Assembly (NCBI GenBank): GCA_000156295.1
Contig: DS999224.1
Span: forward strand, 206,017-270,016
Direction: 5' to 3'
DNA from: a marine gamma proteobacterium HTCC2148
GTDB taxonomy: Bacteria > Pseudomonadota > Gammaproteobacteria > Pseudomonadales > Halieaceae
DNA: 64,000 bases
Shown piece after piece: positions 52,929 to 61,751 of this stretch. The translations under genes were made by a program, and so were the position numbers. Position 1 is the first letter of the stretch. Every line of letters begins with the position of its first letter. Under the pieces are notes generated by a model. The model was not told the origin of the DNA. It searched no databases and saw nothing but the letters and a program-made list of their open reading frames with translations.

Positions 52929-54920
52929 TTATTCGGCGGCGGTTTTTTTCTCTTCCTTAGGCGGCTTCAGTCCGCAGCCCTCGACTAATTCAAAACTTGC
53001 CTGATACTGGTTATCGCGATCAACGCCGATAAAGCGTAATTCGACTGGCTTATCCAATTGGAAGCGGCGGGTAGTGCTGGTAAGGCTGGCAGTCCATTTG
53101 TCGTAACTGAACTTTTCCGGATCCTTACGCAGGTCTACAAAGCCGCTGAGCCCGTTGTCGTCCAGGCGCACAGTGAAGCCGCTGCTGTTGACGTGCGTTA
53201 CCCTCGCTTTAAAAGTCATGCCTTCACGTTGCGCACTCATGCGGGCAAGGTGCTTGCTCGCCAGCCAACGTTCAGCTTCCAGGGTCGCGGCGCGAGCACT
53301 GGCAATGCGCGAAGACAAATCTTTGAGTAATTGATCGTCGACCATTTTGGCTTCGTCGTCGTGCAGTGCCGCTTTGATTTGCAGGTGTACCAGAAAGTCC
53401 ACGTACTTGCGCAATGGCGAGGTGCAGTTAGTGTAGTGCTCCAGCGCCATGCCCATGTGCGGTGCCGGCTTGACGGTCAGCTCAGCCCGGGTGAGTAGCC
53501 GGTTGACCATGGTGCGCAGGGGGAGTTCCTGCTCTGGCTGGGAGAGTGCGCGGATAATACTGCGATACCCTTCCACCGTTTTGGGGTCTTGCTGCGCCGC
53601 TTGCGGGGCGTGCATATCCAGGAACTTTCGGGTTTCATCCAGGCGGTCACTGCGAAAACCGGGGTGGGTGACATAGGGGCCGCTGGCATTGCGTTCGTTC
53701 AGGAAGCGCGCGGCGCAGCGATTGGTGGCAATCATGCACTCTTCTACCAGCCTTTGGGAGAGCATTTTCTCGAAGGGCTCAATATGGTCGATCTGTTTGT
53801 CGTCGCCCATGATCCAACGATATTCCTGACGGTCTTCCATCACCAGGTGATGCTCTTGGCGGTGGGCGCGCAGGGCTCGATACACTTGGTAAAGCGCCTC
53901 CAGGGGCGAGGCGTGCATCATCAGTTCTTCGTTCTGGCCTGTAAGATACTTGTCCACCGCATAGTAGGACAGCTTGGCCCGGGAGCGCACGGTGGCTTCC
54001 ATGAATTCGTAGTCGGCCACCTCGCCGTTATCTTTGATTGAGATCTTACACACCAGTGCGGGGCGGTCCGCACCCTCGGAAAGAGCGCAAGTCTCCTGGG
54101 ACAGTTCTTCCGGCAGCATGGGCAATACGTCGCCGTGGAAGTACACCGACGTGCCGCGGGCTGCGACATCCCGATGCAGCTCAGAGTCTCCCGGGATGTA
54201 GGAGGTAGGGTCGGCAATAGCAACAAACAGGGTCCAGCCATCGTCGGCGATCTGGGCGTAAAGGGCGTCGTCGATATCCTGAGTTTTAGCCGCATCGATT
54301 GAAATGAACTCGAGATCTTTCAGGTCCCGGCGGCGTTCGGTTTCCAGTGGCTTGCACTCAGCAAGTTGTTTCTCCAGCTCTTTACGACTGGCCGCCCCCC
54401 ACTCCACTGACAGGCGATGTTTTGCCATGGAATAAAGATTTTCTATTCCTGGAGTGCTTTCGTCGCCGACTACACCGAGAATTTTTGCCTGAGGTTTACC
54501 GTCGCGAATAGGGTGGCGAAGAATAGCGCAGCGCACGTAGTCCCCTTCTTTGACGCCATTGCGGGCGTGAGGGGGGATGAACAACCAGCGACTTAACTGG
54601 GAAAGATCGGGCTCGACAAAAATTGCTTTGCCCTTGCGCACGCAGCGGCCTGTGAAGTCGCCCAGGGGGCTATCGATGAGCCTCTCGATGTCGGCAATGG
54701 TCTTGTTGTCTTTGGTCGGACGAATACAGACGCGCACCCGATCATCGGGGAAAGCCTTGAGCATTTCGTCGGGTGGGATGAAAATTTCCCGGCCATCGTC
54801 GAGCACCGCAAACCCGTAGCGGGCCTGAGTGCCTTTTATCACGGCCTCGGCATGCTCTTTTTCAGCCTCCATTTTGGTTTTAAGGCCTTTGAGCTGGGAG
54901 AGCGAATCCTGATTGAGCAT
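52929..54920 (-). CDS. RNase II/VacB-family 3'-5' exoribonuclease
   Basis: Protein of 663 residues. A cold-shock/OB-like N-terminal part (YGFAVLDDGREIFIPPDEML) leads to an RNB catalytic domain (IDAAKTQDIDDALYAQIADD with the metal-binding aspartates, about residue 205) and later TNCTSPLRKYVDFLVHLQIK. A C-terminal S1-like domain (FKARVTHVNSSGFTVRLDDN) follows. It degrades RNA from the 3' end. Length and domain order fit exoribonuclease II rather than the longer RNase R, but the N-terminus differs from E. coli Rnb, so I leave the symbol open. Confidence 0.92.
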   Translation of the reverse strand: MLNQDSLSQLKGLKTKMEAEKEHAEAVIKGTQARYGFAVLDDGREIFIPPDEMLKAFPDDRVRVCIRPTKDNKTIADIERLIDSPLGDFTGRCVRKGKAIFVEPDLSQLSRWLFIPPHARNGVKEGDYVRCAILRHPIRDGKPQAKILGVVGDESTPGIENLYSMAKHRLSVEWGAASRKELEKQLAECKPLETERRRDLKDLEFISIDAAKTQDIDDALYAQIADDGWTLFVAIADPTSYIPGDSELHRDVAARGTSVYFHGDVLPMLPEELSQETCALSEGADRPALVCKISIKDNGEVADYEFMEATVRSRAKLSYYAVDKYLTGQNEELMMHASPLEALYQVYRALRAHRQEHHLVMEDRQEYRWIMGDDKQIDHIEPFEKMLSQRLVEECMIATNRCAARFLNERNASGPYVTHPGFRSDRLDETRKFLDMHAPQAAQQDPKTVEGYRSIIRALSQPEQELPLRTMVNRLLTRAELTVKPAPHMGMALEHYTNCTSPLRKYVDFLVHLQIKAALHDDEAKMVDDQLLKDLSSRIASARAATLEAERWLASKHLARMSAQREGMTFKARVTHVNSSGFTVRLDDNGLSGFVDLRKDPEKFSYDKWTASLTSTTRRFQLDKPVELRFIGVDRDNQYQASFELVEGCGLKPPKEEKKTAAE

Positions 54921-55415
54921 GGTGGGGAATTCTTACTATTAACAACAGACAAGCCCGCTATCCTAGCGGAATTCGCCCCTCCTGTCAGGGAGTTATGACC
55001 TATTCGTGAATCTTGACTTGTAGAATTTTATGTCTTGTAGCAATAGCCATTGACAGGCCCGCCAACGTGGTTTGATAATGAAGCCAACGCCGCTTTGGTA
55101 ATCCCGTCGGGAAACGAAATTTGAAAAATTTCCGGACGCAGGTCAGTCAGTGACGATTGGCTGTTACGCGTCATACATCAAGCGCTCTAGCGCTGCCCTC
55201 GAGCCCAATACGCTCCGGCCTTTTACGCTTTCAGCTACAGCCAGCCCCCAACACCCCTCCCTGTCAAACCCTCGTCGAACGCAGAAGTCGGCGCCAACTT
55301 TGGAAGTTCAACAACAAGCAGTACCGGGCAAAGCCTGGCGACCTCGCCGTGCTTCACGCTCCATTCCCCAAGACCCAAACCATAACTTCAGTGAAACTTT
55401 TGTGAGGAATGCATT
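54921..55415. promoter_or_regulatory. 495-base region: PhoH promoter and long leader
   Basis: No gene supported. It contains the divergent promoter of the exoribonuclease gene and a strong promoter for the PhoH gene (listed separately). From that promoter there would be a leader of about 330 bases. Within the leader lie a repeat AGCGCT-CT-AGCGCT (about 55188-55201) and a segment CCGTCGGGAAACGAAATTTG (about 55104-55123) followed by AAATTT. Two in-frame open stretches here (from 55150 and 55157) have no ribosome site and look spurious. Confidence 0.55.
55050..55079 (+). promoter_or_regulatory. sigma-70 promoter upstream of phoH-like gene
   Basis: Perfect -35 TTGACA (55050-55055), 18-base spacer, and -10 GATAAT (55074-55079; five of six). 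Predicted start near 55086. It is among the best promoter matches in the window and lies about 330 bases ahead of the start codon. Confidence 0.65.
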
Positions 55416-56858
55416 ATGGATTCAGGCTCCGCCCTGCGCGTAGAAAAATCAGCCACCCTGAAACCCGTTATTAAGAAAACCTATGTTTTGGACACTAATG
55501 TCCTGCTCCACGATCCCACCGCCGTCGCTGCCTTTAAGCAACATCGGGTAGTGATTCCCATGACTGTTCTTGAAGAGCTGGACCACATTAAAGATCGTCG
55601 AGACAAAACTGTGAGTCGCGAGGCACGTATTGCCATCCAGATGATCGATAAGGTGGTTGACTCTGCCTCACCGCAAGAAATCCAGGAGGGCGTTGAAGTG
55701 CCTGGATCAGGGTTAGACGGTATGGTGCCCGGTACGCTGGCAATCTTTCCCGACCAAATGCTGGTAGAGAATACCGACGTGCCCTATTTGGACGGCACCC
55801 AGGACCAGGCCAACGACAATCGAATTATCAATGTTGCCTTGCGTTTGCAGGCAGAGAATCCCAAGGAATTTGTCTGCCTGGTAACCAAAGACATCAACAT
55901 GCGCATCAAGGCCAAGGGTTCTGGTCTGGTGCACGTGGAAGACTATCGTCGCGACCGGGTGCTCGATGATATCGACTTGCTGGCCAAGGGATATGAGCAT
56001 ATAGAAGGTGACTTCTGGTCCAATATCAGCGAGGTAGACACCTTGCGTGAAGGGGACTGTACCTTACACCGGGTACCGCGCAAATCGATTCCGGGGGCCT
56101 ATCCGAATCAGTTTTTGTACGATGACCAGGACTTCATGGCGTTCGTCCGGCGGGTGGATAATGAATTTGTTTATCTGCGCTGTGACAGCCGCGACAACCT
56201 GATGCACAAGCGCTTCTGGGGTTTGGCGCCACGTAATCTGGAACAGGCAATGGCGATGTCCATGCTCGATGACGACAATGTGGACATGACCGTGCTGACC
56301 GGCCCGGCAGGCTCAGGTAAAACCCTGTTGGCGCTTTCCTATGGTCTGCACGCGATTTTGGAACAAAAAAAGTATTCCAAATTGATTGTGGCCCGATCCA
56401 CACCACCCATCGCCGAGGAAATCGGTTTTCTTCCCGGTACAGAGGAAGAAAAAATGGCCCCCTGGTTGGCGGCTTTTGACGATAACCTGGAAATTTTGCA
56501 CGGCACTGACGAGTCCTGTCACGGCAGTATCGACTATGTGAAAGAGCGTGCAAACATCCAGTTCAAGTCGCTCAACTTTATGCGCGGCCGTTCTTTCAAC
56601 AACGCCTACATCATTATCGATGAGGCTCAGGGCTTGACTCAGTTTCAGTTAAAATCGGTAATCAGTCGGGTGGGGGCCGACTCCAAAATAGTGGTGTTGG
56701 GTAACCTGGCTCAGATAGACAATAAATACATCAGTCCGCTGACTTCCGGGCTCACCTACCTGGTGGAGAAGAGCAAGCAATACCCGCACGCCGGCATTAT
56801 GCATGTGAACGGTATTGTGCGCTCCAGGCTGGCTGCCTTCGCGGAGGAAAATCTTTAG
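55416..56858 (+). CDS. PIN-PhoH family ATPase
   Basis: Protein of 480 residues. The N-terminal PIN ribonuclease-like domain (YVLDTNVLLHDPTAVAAF, PMTVLEELDHIK; acidic metal-site residues present) is joined to a PhoH P-loop domain (TGPAGSGKTLLALSYGL, about residue 293; IIDEAQGLTQFQLKSVIS). This is the PhoH2-type arrangement, which in other bacteria is an RNA helicase/ribonuclease. GAGGAA lies seven bases before ATG. It has its own strong promoter. Confidence 0.94.
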   Translation: MDSGSALRVEKSATLKPVIKKTYVLDTNVLLHDPTAVAAFKQHRVVIPMTVLEELDHIKDRRDKTVSREARIAIQMIDKVVDSASPQEIQEGVEVPGSGLDGMVPGTLAIFPDQMLVENTDVPYLDGTQDQANDNRIINVALRLQAENPKEFVCLVTKDINMRIKAKGSGLVHVEDYRRDRVLDDIDLLAKGYEHIEGDFWSNISEVDTLREGDCTLHRVPRKSIPGAYPNQFLYDDQDFMAFVRRVDNEFVYLRCDSRDNLMHKRFWGLAPRNLEQAMAMSMLDDDNVDMTVLTGPAGSGKTLLALSYGLHAILEQKKYSKLIVARSTPPIAEEIGFLPGTEEEKMAPWLAAFDDNLEILHGTDESCHGSIDYVKERANIQFKSLNFMRGRSFNNAYIIIDEAQGLTQFQLKSVISRVGADSKIVVLGNLAQIDNKYISPLTSGLTYLVEKSKQYPHAGIMHVNGIVRSRLAAFAEENL

Positions 56859-56860
56859 CG

Positions 56861-56880
56861 GGCCCTGTTAGCGGGCCTTT
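56861..56880 (+). terminator. possible weak terminator after phoH-like gene
   Basis: GGCCC-TGTTAGC-GGGCC followed by TTT directly after the stop codon. The stem is only five pairs and the T run is short. Confidence 0.35.
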
Positions 56881-56984
56881 GCAAATCAACGATAGATTTG
56901 CGTGCCCAGCCTTTTTTAGTCCCAGCGGAGTCGGAGTTTGGCGTCTGCGCTTACCAAGGCGCAGGCCCCAACCGGCCCAAGGAC

Positions 56985-58001
56985 TTAATCTACATCTGAA
57001 TCATCATCACGTGCTCTGTCTCTTTTGCCAGCGCGAGAAAAGTCCCTGGAAAGTGCAATTTCCAATCTGACCACGAAGCTCCAGGCCACGTCCCGTTCAT
57101 CTTCGTATTCTGCACGACGGTAGTTTATCGCCGGTTCCAGCTCTACGAATAAGAAGTCCCGGTAGACCTGGCGACGCCATATGGTTCCCAGACTGTAGTT
57201 CTTGACGAAGGAATCGGGCTGAGTCTCCCCGGCAACGGTGAAAAAGTGATTTAGTGCCAGCGGTCTTTTCGTGTCTGATTTATAGCGCTGAAACAGAGAC
57301 ATGCGTGTGCGCCACTCCATGCCTTGAGTGTGACCGCCATACTTCAGTCGATTGCTCCAGCGCAAGACGTCCGTATTTTCAAATACTTGGTAAAGATCTC
57401 CCTGGGCGATGGTGAAGAAATTTTCGCCGTCTTCGTATTGCAGGCGCTGCACGTAGCGATAGCTGCGGGCAGATTGCAGTTCGCCTTCATTGCGGTAGCG
57501 AACACCGGGCTTTAGATGACCGGAGGAAAAGCCCATGGTGGCATCGAAGCGTGACCTGTCGCCTTCCCTGACTCGGTACTGTAGAGAGATATTGTCCTCG
57601 TCTTCCTTTTCCTCCCTATCAACCGAGTCACCATCGGAATCACTGAACACCAGATCCAGGCGTTTACTTAGTTTGGGCAACTGCACCTTACCGCGCACGG
57701 TCGCGCCGAAGTCATTGCCATCATCCTGGTCCCACTCGTTCTCGAATTCAAGGCGCAAAAAAGACTCTGCCTTTTCAAGATCATAGGTAGGATCACCAAA
57801 AAACTCGTCTACCCACTCCACCATCGCCTGTGCCTGGTCAGCGGCGACGGACTGGCCAGCGTCCACCCAATTGACGGGCGGTTCCTCGGTCTCGATCCCT
57901 CGCTGGTCTGTGACACGCAGCACCGGCTCCTCAGTGAGTTTTTCAGCTTCAGCGAGCGCAAAGCAGGGCATGAGTGCGATTAGTGCAAGCCAAATCTTCA
58001 T
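56985..58001 (-). CDS. putative outer-membrane beta-barrel protein
   Basis: Protein of 338 residues with signal peptide IWLALIALMPCFALA. From about residue 80 on, alternating short strands with aromatic ends (FLRLEFENEW, ISLQYRVREGDRSRFDATMG, SLFQRYKSDTKRPLALNHFF, FLFVELEPAINYRRAEYEDE, WSFVVRLEIAL) suggest a barrel. The C-terminus does not end in Phe but in an acidic/basic tail (KRDRARDDDSDVD), unusual for Bam-dependent barrels. Family unknown. Divergent from psd. Confidence 0.72.
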   Translation of the reverse strand: MKIWLALIALMPCFALAEAEKLTEEPVLRVTDQRGIETEEPPVNWVDAGQSVAADQAQAMVEWVDEFFGDPTYDLEKAESFLRLEFENEWDQDDGNDFGATVRGKVQLPKLSKRLDLVFSDSDGDSVDREEKEDEDNISLQYRVREGDRSRFDATMGFSSGHLKPGVRYRNEGELQSARSYRYVQRLQYEDGENFFTIAQGDLYQVFENTDVLRWSNRLKYGGHTQGMEWRTRMSLFQRYKSDTKRPLALNHFFTVAGETQPDSFVKNYSLGTIWRRQVYRDFLFVELEPAINYRRAEYEDERDVAWSFVVRLEIALSRDFSRAGKRDRARDDDSDVD

Positions 58002-58048
58002 GTCAGATTACTATTTTGTTTATTGGGTTAGACGATACACTATCCTTT

Positions 58049-58897
58049 ATGGATAAACTCTTCATCTTTTTACAGCATATCGTGCCCCAACACCTGCTCT
58101 CACGTTGCACTGGTTGGCTGGCGGAATTGGAACACCCCTCGTGGTTAAAGGACTGGGTGATCGGTTTGTTTATTGGCCGGTTCAAAGTGGATATGAGCGA
58201 GGCCGTGGAGCCGGATCCCAAAAAGTATCCTAATTTCAATGCCTTTTTCACCCGGCCCCTAAAAGAGGGTGCCCGACCTGTTGCTGATGCCGATGTGGTG
58301 TGCCCCGCTGATGGCGCAATCAGTCAGTTGGGTGACATTATTGACGGACGAATTTTTCAGGCCAAGGGACAGGATTATAGTTGCGTCGAGCTGCTAGGCG
58401 GTGACCCTGAATGGGCCGCAACCTTTGCTGGGGGTAGCTTTGCCACTATTTATTTATCACCTCGAGATTACCACCGGGTTCACATGCCTATGGCGGGCAA
58501 GCTATTGGGGACAACCTATGTACCCGGCGACTTGTATTCGGTGAATGGCGTGACGGCCGAGAACGTCGAGCGCCTGTTTGCTCGCAACGAGCGCATGGTC
58601 TGCTATTTTGAGACGGCAGTCGGTCCCATGGCGATGATTCTGGTCGGCGCGATGGTGGTAGCCGGTATCGAAACTGTGTGGAGTGGTCAGGTCGCCCCTG
58701 CACCCAAAACACCGACTTCAGTGGGTTTTCAGCACTTGCCCGAAGCCGTGGCTTTGGAAAAGGGAGAGGAAATGGGGCGCTTTAAATTAGGTTCGACGGT
58801 CATCCTCCTGTTTCCCGAAGGTGCGGTGGAGTGGGATGGACGCTACGAAGCCGGTGCTGCTACCCGGCTGGGTGTCTCGCTGGCAGATAAGGCCTAA
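58049..58897 (+). CDS. psd: phosphatidylserine decarboxylase proenzyme
   Basis: Protein of 282 residues from ATG 58049. The precursor cleaves itself at the LGST motif (FKLGSTVILLF near the C-terminus) to form a pyruvoyl group. The catalytic Asp lies in CPADGAISQLG and the His in SPRDYHRVHMPMAG. It makes phosphatidylethanolamine at the inner membrane. Convergent with rsgA, with a four-base overlap of the stops. Psd-RsgA-Orn neighbourhood matches that of pseudomonads. Confidence 0.96.
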   Translation: MDKLFIFLQHIVPQHLLSRCTGWLAELEHPSWLKDWVIGLFIGRFKVDMSEAVEPDPKKYPNFNAFFTRPLKEGARPVADADVVCPADGAISQLGDIIDGRIFQAKGQDYSCVELLGGDPEWAATFAGGSFATIYLSPRDYHRVHMPMAGKLLGTTYVPGDLYSVNGVTAENVERLFARNERMVCYFETAVGPMAMILVGAMVVAGIETVWSGQVAPAPKTPTSVGFQHLPEAVALEKGEEMGRFKLGSTVILLFPEGAVEWDGRYEAGAATRLGVSLADKA

Positions 58898-59907
58898 TTC
58901 TCCTCCAGAGAGGCGATAATGTGCCTATAGCTTGCCAGCCGTGACGGGGTAATATCCCCTGAGTCAAGCGCCGCGAGGATGGCACATCCCGGTTCTTTTT
59001 GGTGCTGGCAGTCACGGAATTTGCAGTAGCCCAAATGGGGTCGAAACTCACGAAAACCCTGCTCCACTTCTTCTTTGTTCATATGCCACAGACCGAATTC
59101 GCGAATACCTGGCGAGTCGATGAGGCTGCCGCCACAATCCAGGTGGAATAGTTGCGCCGTGGTAGTGGTGTGAGTGCCCTTTAGGGTGCTTTCTGACAAG
59201 GCACCTACCCGCATGCCTGCGTCCGGTAGCAGCACATTTACCAGGGACGATTTACCGACGCCAGATTGGCCGACAAAAACGCTGGTTCGTTCGCGCAGTG
59301 CACTGTGCAGGTCTTCCAGACCGCCTTGTTTGCTGGAGGTGTAAAGTACCCGGTAGTCCAGACCCGGATAGATGGCCATCAGTGCCTCCATGTCGGCGCG
59401 CAGTTTGACATCGCTGTCCAGTAGATCGGTTTTGTTAACCAGGATGACTGGCTCTATGCCTACGACTTCCGAGGCCACCAGGTAGCGATCCACCAATTTG
59501 GCATGAGCTTCAGGGTAGGGTGCTATCACCACAAATATTTGGTCGATGTTGGCGGCTACCGCTTTGAGCTTGCCGTAGGGGTCTGGCCGTGACAGCACAC
59601 TTTGTCGATCCAGCTGGGCGACAACGACCCCGGTGGGCTCCCCCTCGCACCAAACGACCCTGTCGCCGGTGACCAGACCTTCTATGTTGGCGCGAATATG
59701 GCAGCGCTGGCTCACTCCTGGTTCTGACTCTACAGCCACTTGGGTACCATAATGGGCGATGACTAGACCTTCGCGTTCAGGCCCCAGTTCGCCCCCCGTC
59801 AGCGCGCTTTCGGCGGCTTCGGTTCGGCGGGCAGCGCGCTTGGCACGCTCTTCCTGTATTTTTTCCACACGCCAGGCTTGCTGGCGACTGAGTTTACGCT
59901 TGGACAT
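58894..59907 (-). CDS. rsgA: ribosome small-subunit-dependent GTPase A
   Basis: Circularly permuted GTPase of 337 residues. An OB-fold N-terminus (about 40-110), then G4 [11 protein letters not shown]1 [16 protein letters not shown]3 [12 protein letters not shown], and a C-terminal zinc site ([17 protein letters not shown]). RsgA helps late maturation of the 30S subunit. The N-terminus is basic. Divergent from orn by about 80 bases. Confidence 0.97.
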   Translation of the reverse strand: MSKRKLSRQQAWRVEKIQEERAKRAARRTEAAESALTGGELGPEREGLVIAHYGTQVAVESEPGVSQRCHIRANIEGLVTGDRVVWCEGEPTGVVVAQLDRQSVLSRPDPYGKLKAVAANIDQIFVVIAPYPEAHAKLVDRYLVASEVVGIEPVILVNKTDLLDSDVKLRADMEALMAIYPGLDYRVLYTSSKQGGLEDLHSALRERTSVFVGQSGVGKSSLVNVLLPDAGMRVGALSESTLKGTHTTTTAQLFHLDCGGSLIDSPGIREFGLWHMNKEEVEQGFREFRPHLGYCKFRDCQHQKEPGCAILAALDSGDITPSRLASYRHIIASLEEN

Positions 59908-59990
59908 GTGGCCATTATTGGGTCAGGGAGTGGGCCTGTCGAGGCAATTTGTTACACTGTTGCCCTGTTAAAGCTCAAGAGCGACCTAAT

Positions 59991-60539
59991 ATGCAAAGCG
60001 CTAGCAATCTTGTCTGGGTTGATTTGGAAATGACCGGGCTGGATCCCGATGAGGATGTGGTGATCGAAATAGCCACCATCGTGACCGATTCAGATCTCAA
60101 TACCCTGGCAGAGGGGCCGGTGATTGCCATCCATACCAGTGACGAGCGTCTCAATGCCATGGACGAATGGAACACGACCCACCATAACAGTTCGGGGCTG
60201 GTGGCAAGAGTCACAGCCAGTGACTATGACGGGCATCGCGCTGCTACCGAGACGATGGCCTTTCTGGAGCAGTGGGTGCCTGCCGGGGTGTCACCCATGT
60301 GCGGCAACACGATCTGTCAGGATCGGCGTTTTATGGCGAGGCATTTGCCCGATCTGGAAGCGTTCTTTCATTATCGCAACCTGGACGTGAGCACCCTGAA
60401 GATACTGATGCAGCGCTGGCGTCCGGAGCTGGAGGCGGGGTTTACAAAGACCGCCACCCACCTGGCACTGGATGATATTCGTGAATCTATCGATGAGATG
60501 CGTTACTACCGCGAGCATTTCTTGCGAATGGAGGCGTGA
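59991..60539 (+). CDS. orn: oligoribonuclease
   Basis: DEDDh exonuclease of 182 residues. Exo [21 protein letters not shown], Exo [22 protein letters not shown], Exo [23 protein letters not shown]. It hydrolyses 2- to 5-base RNA, including pGpG from c-di-GMP breakdown. ATG 59991 chosen; upstream codons lack a ribosome site. Lies between rsgA and queG as in related genomes. Confidence 0.97.
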   Translation: MQSASNLVWVDLEMTGLDPDEDVVIEIATIVTDSDLNTLAEGPVIAIHTSDERLNAMDEWNTTHHNSSGLVARVTASDYDGHRAATETMAFLEQWVPAGVSPMCGNTICQDRRFMARHLPDLEAFFHYRNLDVSTLKILMQRWRPELEAGFTKTATHLALDDIRESIDEMRYYREHFLRMEA

Positions 60540-60547
60540 GGGTAGCG

Positions 60548-61639
60548 CTATACCCCGGCGGATTTAGCTTCCAATTGGCCTAGCGCCCACTCAACATGCT
60601 CCCGAACCAGCTCTGATGGAAATTCGGACCGGCTTCGCAGTGCTGCGATGGCCTCATTAGATGCCGGACCATTGCCCAGCCCCACGGCCAGATTTCGTAG
60701 CCATCGTTCATGGCCAATGCGCCGGATCGCTGAGCCCTCGGTGCGACTCAGGTAAGTTTCCTTATCCCACAAAAACAGCTCTACCAGTTCTGCATTAGCC
60801 AGCCCATGTCGTGCTTTGAAATCTGACTCTCCTGTTTCCTGTGCGAATTTGGTCCATGGGCAAACTAATTGGCAATCGTCGCAGCCGAACACGCGGTTGC
60901 CCATTAACGGACGGAGCTCTGGGTCGATGCTGCCATGGTGCTCTATGGTCAAGTAGGAAATACAGCGCCTGGCATCAAGTTCGAACGGACCAACAAAGGC
61001 ATCGGTGGGGCACAAGTCAAGGCAGGCGGTGCAAGTGCCGCAGTGTTTGCTCTCTTGCGAGCGCGTCTCAGGTAGTGGCAAGTCAGTATAAATTTCACCC
61101 AGAAAGAACCAGGAGCCCGCGTCAGGATTGATCAGCATGGTGTTCTTGGCGATCCAGCCGAGCCCAGCCTGTTCCGCGATCGCTCTTTCCAGCACCGGGG
61201 CGCTGTCGACAAAGGCGCGAAACTGACCGCCCGTGATTTCTTTTTCGATCCGCGCGGCCAATTGTGCCAGTCGCTTGCGAATGAGTTTGTGGTAGTCGCG
61301 GCCAAGGGTGTAGCGCGAGATATAGGCCTTCTCACTGGACGCGAGGACTTCCATCGCGCTGTGGTCTGCCAGGTAATCCATGCGCAGTGAAATGACCCGG
61401 CAGGTATCCGGCACCAGCTCTGCCGGGCGCGAGCGCTTGTTACCATGCCGTGCCATGTATTCCATACTGCCGTGGTAGCCAGCATCCAGCCACTTCTGTA
61501 AGTAAGACTCGTGCTCGCCAAGGTCTACATCGCTCACGCCCAGTTGCTGGAAGCCAAGTTCATCGGCCCAGAGACGGATTTTAGCCAGCAGCGCCTCGGG
61601 CTCTGGCAAAGTAATTTGTGAACCACCTTGTGAAGACAT
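60548..61639 (-). CDS. queG: epoxyqueuosine reductase
   Basis: Protein of 363 residues with two 4Fe-4S motifs, CGTCTACLDLCPTDAF (about residue 196) and CDDCQLVCPWTKFA (about residue 248), and the cobalamin-binding N-terminal half (MEYMARHGNKRSRPAELVPD). Catalyses the last step of queuosine synthesis in tRNA. The C-terminus has a short HEAT-like segment (VREHVEWALGQLEAKSAGV). Convergent with orn (eight bases), divergent from nnr. Confidence 0.95.
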   Translation of the reverse strand: MSSQGGSQITLPEPEALLAKIRLWADELGFQQLGVSDVDLGEHESYLQKWLDAGYHGSMEYMARHGNKRSRPAELVPDTCRVISLRMDYLADHSAMEVLASSEKAYISRYTLGRDYHKLIRKRLAQLAARIEKEITGGQFRAFVDSAPVLERAIAEQAGLGWIAKNTMLINPDAGSWFFLGEIYTDLPLPETRSQESKHCGTCTACLDLCPTDAFVGPFELDARRCISYLTIEHHGSIDPELRPLMGNRVFGCDDCQLVCPWTKFAQETGESDFKARHGLANAELVELFLWDKETYLSRTEGSAIRRIGHERWLRNLAVGLGNGPASNEAIAALRSRSEFPSELVREHVEWALGQLEAKSAGV

Positions 61640-61659
61640 TTGCGTATAATTCGAGTTGC

Positions 61660-61741
61660 GTCATTTCTGCCTGAGCAGGAATCCAGTGACACCGGGGGCT
61701 TTGCACCAATCGCTCCCGGTCCCCATTAGCGTGGGGTGACG
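61660..61741. repeat. structured REP-like element between queG and nnr
   Basis: About 80 bases bounded by CGTCA and TGACG inverted ends, containing three hairpins in a row. They are TTTCTGC-CTGA-GCAGGAA (one G-U pair), ACCGGG...CCCGGT and CCCCA-TTAGCG-TGGGG. The first unit closely resembles dispersed REP palindromes (GTCATTnCTGCnnnnGCAGGAATCC). Together they look like a REP pair in opposite orientation. Genome-wide copy number is unknown. Confidence 0.55.
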
Positions 61742-61751
61742 GAGTGAATGA

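Noticed and set aside
55150-55443. Open frames in the PhoH leader (from 55150 and 55157)
   Set aside because: No ribosome site, atypical composition, one runs into the real gene in another frame. Kept only as a remark on the leader.
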